From: Synergistaceae bacterium
Lineage (GTDB): Bacteria; Synergistota; Synergistia; Synergistales; Synergistaceae
DNA: 64,000 nt
Assembly (NCBI GenBank): GCA_031289775.1
Contig: JAITOY010000047.1
Coordinates: forward strand, 1-64,000
Direction: 5' to 3'
Shown here: positions 62,016-64,000 of the stretch, one piece after another
How the letters are laid out: each line of letters starts with the position of its first letter
How positions within the stretch are numbered: position 1 is the first letter of the stretch
Program-made: the position numbers and the translations under genes
The notes under the pieces: model-generated
Database searches by the model: none
The model's input: only the letters and a program-made list of their open reading frames with translations
What the model was told of the DNA's origin: nothing

Positions 62016-62680
62016 TCGCTCGCTCCTTTTTTCTTCTTCATTTTATTATGGAGAACATAACCCGCGACGAGAACCGCGCAAAATAATACGAGCAGGGCCG
62101 TCGCCTTGCCCATAGCGTCGTGAATGTCCTCGCTTTCCGCGCCGAGACAGTAACCGACCGCCGCCAGTATCGCGACCCAGATTCCGCTGCCCAGCCCGGT
62201 GTACAGACAGAACTTGAACAGGTTCATCCTCGCGAGGCCGGCCGGGAGAGAGACATACTGCCTTATCACGGGCAGGAGGCGTGCCGTGAACGTGCTGATG
62301 TGCCCATGTCTTTCGAAAAAGACCTCGCTTTTGTCCAGCGCTTCCGGCGAGACAAAGAAATACTTCCCGAAGCGCTCGAAGAACCTGCGACCCCATTTTA
62401 TAGCTATGTAATAGTTAAAGAGCGCCCCAAGGAGGCTTCCGGCGACCCCGCAAACCACTACGAGGAATATATTCATATCCCCTCGGCTGGCGAGATATCC
62501 GGCCGGAGGGATTACAATCTCGCTGGGAAAGGGGAAAAACGACGACTCCAAAAACATGAGGGCGAGGACGCCGGAATACCCAAGCGCCCCAACCACGTCG
62601 ACGAGCCGCGATATGAGGAAGTGGAAGGCCTCCATCCCATAGTGAAAAAAATAAATGATATTATCGAAAAATGCCGACAA
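62012..62680 (-). CDS. DedA family membrane protein
   Basis: A 222-residue membrane protein with the DedA signatures FLESSFFPFPSEIVIPPAGYLASRG and FTARLLPVIRQYVSLPAGLARM. DedA proteins flip lipids such as phosphatidylethanolamine or undecaprenyl phosphate. The C-terminal tail is basic (HNKMKKKKGASE). It heads a two-gene operon with the GH26-like enzyme. About 140 nt separate it from the divergent DJ-1 gene. Confidence 0.92.
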   Translation of the reverse strand: MSAFFDNIIYFFHYGMEAFHFLISRLVDVVGALGYSGVLALMFLESSFFPFPSEIVIPPAGYLASRGDMNIFLVVVCGVAGSLLGALFNYYIAIKWGRRFFERFGKYFFVSPEALDKSEVFFERHGHISTFTARLLPVIRQYVSLPAGLARMNLFKFCLYTGLGSGIWVAILAAVGYCLGAESEDIHDAMGKATALLVLFCAVLVAGYVLHNKMKKKKGASE

Positions 62681-62820
62681 ATTTTCGCCGCCTCCATGAC
62701 TCAGTTTTTTGCCACAAGAAGAACCGCAGGGTGTAAGATAACATAAATCCCGTCCGCAGCGAAGAGTCTTATGATGAAATGGCGCGGGCGGGCGCCAGAT
62801 TTTCGGAGGTGTATTTTTAC

Positions 62821-63345
62821 ATGAGTTCCGTCAAAGGCAAATTTCTGCTATTCGTGGAGGACGTTTACGAGGACATGGAGCTCTGGTACCCGAAGCTGCG
62901 CCTGATCGAAGCCGGCGCCGAGGTCGTGATCGCGGGCCCGAAGGCGGGTGTGCTCTACAGCGGCAAACATTCCTACCCATGCGCAAGCGACGCTGCCATC
63001 TCGGACGTCAATGAGAAAGACTTCACCGGGCTTATAATCCCCGGCGGATTTGCCCCCGACAAACTTCGCCGCCTCGAGCGGGTGAAGGAGCTGACGCGCG
63101 AGTTCATGACGTCTGGCAAACTCGTCGCCCACATCTGCCACGGAGGCTGGATACCGGCGTCCGCCGGGATATGCAAGGGCTTCAGGATGACGTCGACGCT
63201 CGGCATAAAGGACGACCTGGTGAACGCTGGCGCGATATGGGTGGACGAGCCGGTCGTCATAGACCGTAACATGGTCTCAAGCCGCAGGCCGGACGACCTC
63301 CCCTGGTTCATGCAGGGCATTTTCGAATTCCTCGGGAAGCATTGA
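62821..63345 (+). CDS. DJ-1/PfpI family protein
   Basis: A 174-residue protein from ATG 62821, behind GGAGGTG. The nucleophile Cys106 lies in VAHICHGGWIPASAG and an acidic residue in FVEDVYEDMEL, as in PfpI/YhbO-type proteins, which act as glyoxalases or deglycases and stress proteins. Proteolysis is doubtful. The longer frame from 62779 is unlikely. Confidence 0.9.
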   Translation: MSSVKGKFLLFVEDVYEDMELWYPKLRLIEAGAEVVIAGPKAGVLYSGKHSYPCASDAAISDVNEKDFTGLIIPGGFAPDKLRRLERVKELTREFMTSGKLVAHICHGGWIPASAGICKGFRMTSTLGIKDDLVNAGAIWVDEPVVIDRNMVSSRRPDDLPWFMQGIFEFLGKH

Positions 63346-63359
63346 AAAAACAATTTTCA

Positions 63360-64000
63360 ATGGCCGGAATGATCTTCGACTTCAACGGAACGCTGTTTCA
63401 GGACTATGATAAACATTTGGCGGCATGGAAGGTATTTGCGAGGGAAAAATTTGGCAGAGAGCTGATCTTAAGCGAGTACGAGAAGAACTTCCACGGCAGG
63501 AGCAACCGTTACGCCATCGAATACCTGTCGGAAACCCTGCTTTCAGAGGCCGAAACAGCAAGCCTCTCGGAGGAGAAAGAGGCGATTTACAGGGAATTAT
63601 GCCTGTCCGACAGGGAAAGCCTGTCGTTGGCGCCAGGCGCGTCCGATCTCTTCGACTTCTTGACGGAACGGGACATCCCGCGCACAATCGCCACCGCGTC
63701 CTGCCTTGCGAACGTGAACTTTTACGTGGAGCGATTCGGGCTCGGCAGATGGTTCGACGCGGCTAAAATAGTCTTCGACGACGGGTTGATACCGGGCAAA
63801 CCAGAGCCGGATTTTTACATTCGCGCGGCGCTGATGATCGGCGTACCAGCGTCGGTTTGCGTTGCGGCTGAGGATTCGCGCTCCGGCGTGATCGCCGCGC
63901 ACAGCGCCGGAATGGGGAAAATATTCGCCTTAGCCGCCCCGGGCCGCAAAAAAGACCTCGAGGCCATGCCCGAGGTCTACCGTGTGATCGAAAACTTCGA
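63360..64000 (+). CDS. HAD-superfamily hydrolase, cut by the window end
   Basis: At least 213 residues from ATG 63360, open to the right edge. HAD motifs: DFNGTL (nucleophile Asp, but Asn at the usual second Asp), ATAS (motif II), GKPEPD (Lys, motif III) and AAEDS (motif IV), with a helical cap between I and II. The layout resembles beta-phosphoglucomutase/phosphoglycolate phosphatase relatives. The Asn may alter acid-base catalysis. It starts 15 nt after the DJ-1 gene. Confidence 0.82.
   Translation, partial: MAGMIFDFNGTLFQDYDKHLAAWKVFAREKFGRELILSEYEKNFHGRSNRYAIEYLSETLLSEAETASLSEEKEAIYRELCLSDRESLSLAPGASDLFDFLTERDIPRTIATASCLANVNFYVERFGLGRWFDAAKIVFDDGLIPGKPEPDFYIRAALMIGVPASVCVAAEDSRSGVIAAHSAGMGKIFALAAPGRKKDLEAMPEVYRVIENF

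Noticed and set aside
1-64000. CRISPR arrays, rRNA genes, transposases or integrases
   Set aside because: No regularly spaced repeats, no rRNA segments and no recognisable mobile-element proteins were seen.

Overview
The window is a gene-dense bacterial chromosome segment with no plasmid or prophage backbone. By eye it is G+C-rich (roughly 55-60%) and uses ATG, GTG and TTG starts, mostly with strong AGGAGG-type ribosome binding sites. The best guess for its source is an anaerobic, motile member of the Synergistota. This is an inference from gene order, not from a marker-gene search. The order is Firmicute-like (hrcA-grpE-dnaK-dnaJ-prmA-rsmE-mtaB...rpsU, yicC-remA-gmk-rpoZ-coaBC-priA, tilS-hpt-ftsH), but the genes are G+C-rich and no sporulation genes are seen.

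Layout. 1-350: end of a PIN toxin and its antitoxin. 540-2369 (minus): an unusual cassette of tiny proteins (DUF1659, DUF2922, YvrJ), an M15-type peptidase and a sigma-70-like factor. 2768-6834: an unknown protein and a heterodimeric ABC exporter. 6848-7775: a second toxin-antitoxin pair bracketed by two identical 86-bp repeats. 7786-10920 (minus): MscS channel, DUF1538 membrane protein and a tandem PII-like protein. 11035-14392: a strong promoter, a structured leader ending in an intrinsic terminator, then a NifB-like radical SAM protein and the two reverse-transsulfuration enzymes (mccB, mccA). 14464-17275: a very long flagellin carrying a zinc-protease domain (flagellinolysin). 17301-18791: small unrelated genes, including a lone type II pseudopilin.

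19048-32570 is a long plus-strand housekeeping run: lepA, trpS, scpA, scpB, rluB, an HDOD protein, cmk, plsC, hflX, yicC, remA, gmk, rpoZ, coaBC and a priA that has lost its helicase motifs. 32595-40392 runs on the minus strand: two exported proteins, a V4R sensor, a diguanylate cyclase, tilS, hpt and ftsH. A tRNA-Asn, ileS and rluD follow on plus. 44699-62680 is again minus: DedA, a GH26-like secreted hydrolase, the CIRCE-controlled heat-shock operon hrcA-grpE-dnaK-dnaJ-prmA-rsmE-mtaB, an inserted divergent Hsp70 plus J-domain protein pair, rpsU, two large proteins of unknown function and rqcH. The window closes with a DJ-1/PfpI protein and the start of a HAD phosphatase.

Two dispersed intergenic repeat families run through the window. 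One is built on a GAAAGGCTGATT core, with about eight copies. The other is built on a hairpin with ATTCCAA...TTGGAAT ends. The most interesting items are the proteolytic flagellin, the DUF1659/DUF2922/YvrJ/sigma cassette, the repeat-bracketed toxin-antitoxin unit, the Hsp70/J pair inserted in the heat-shock cluster and the dispersed repeats.
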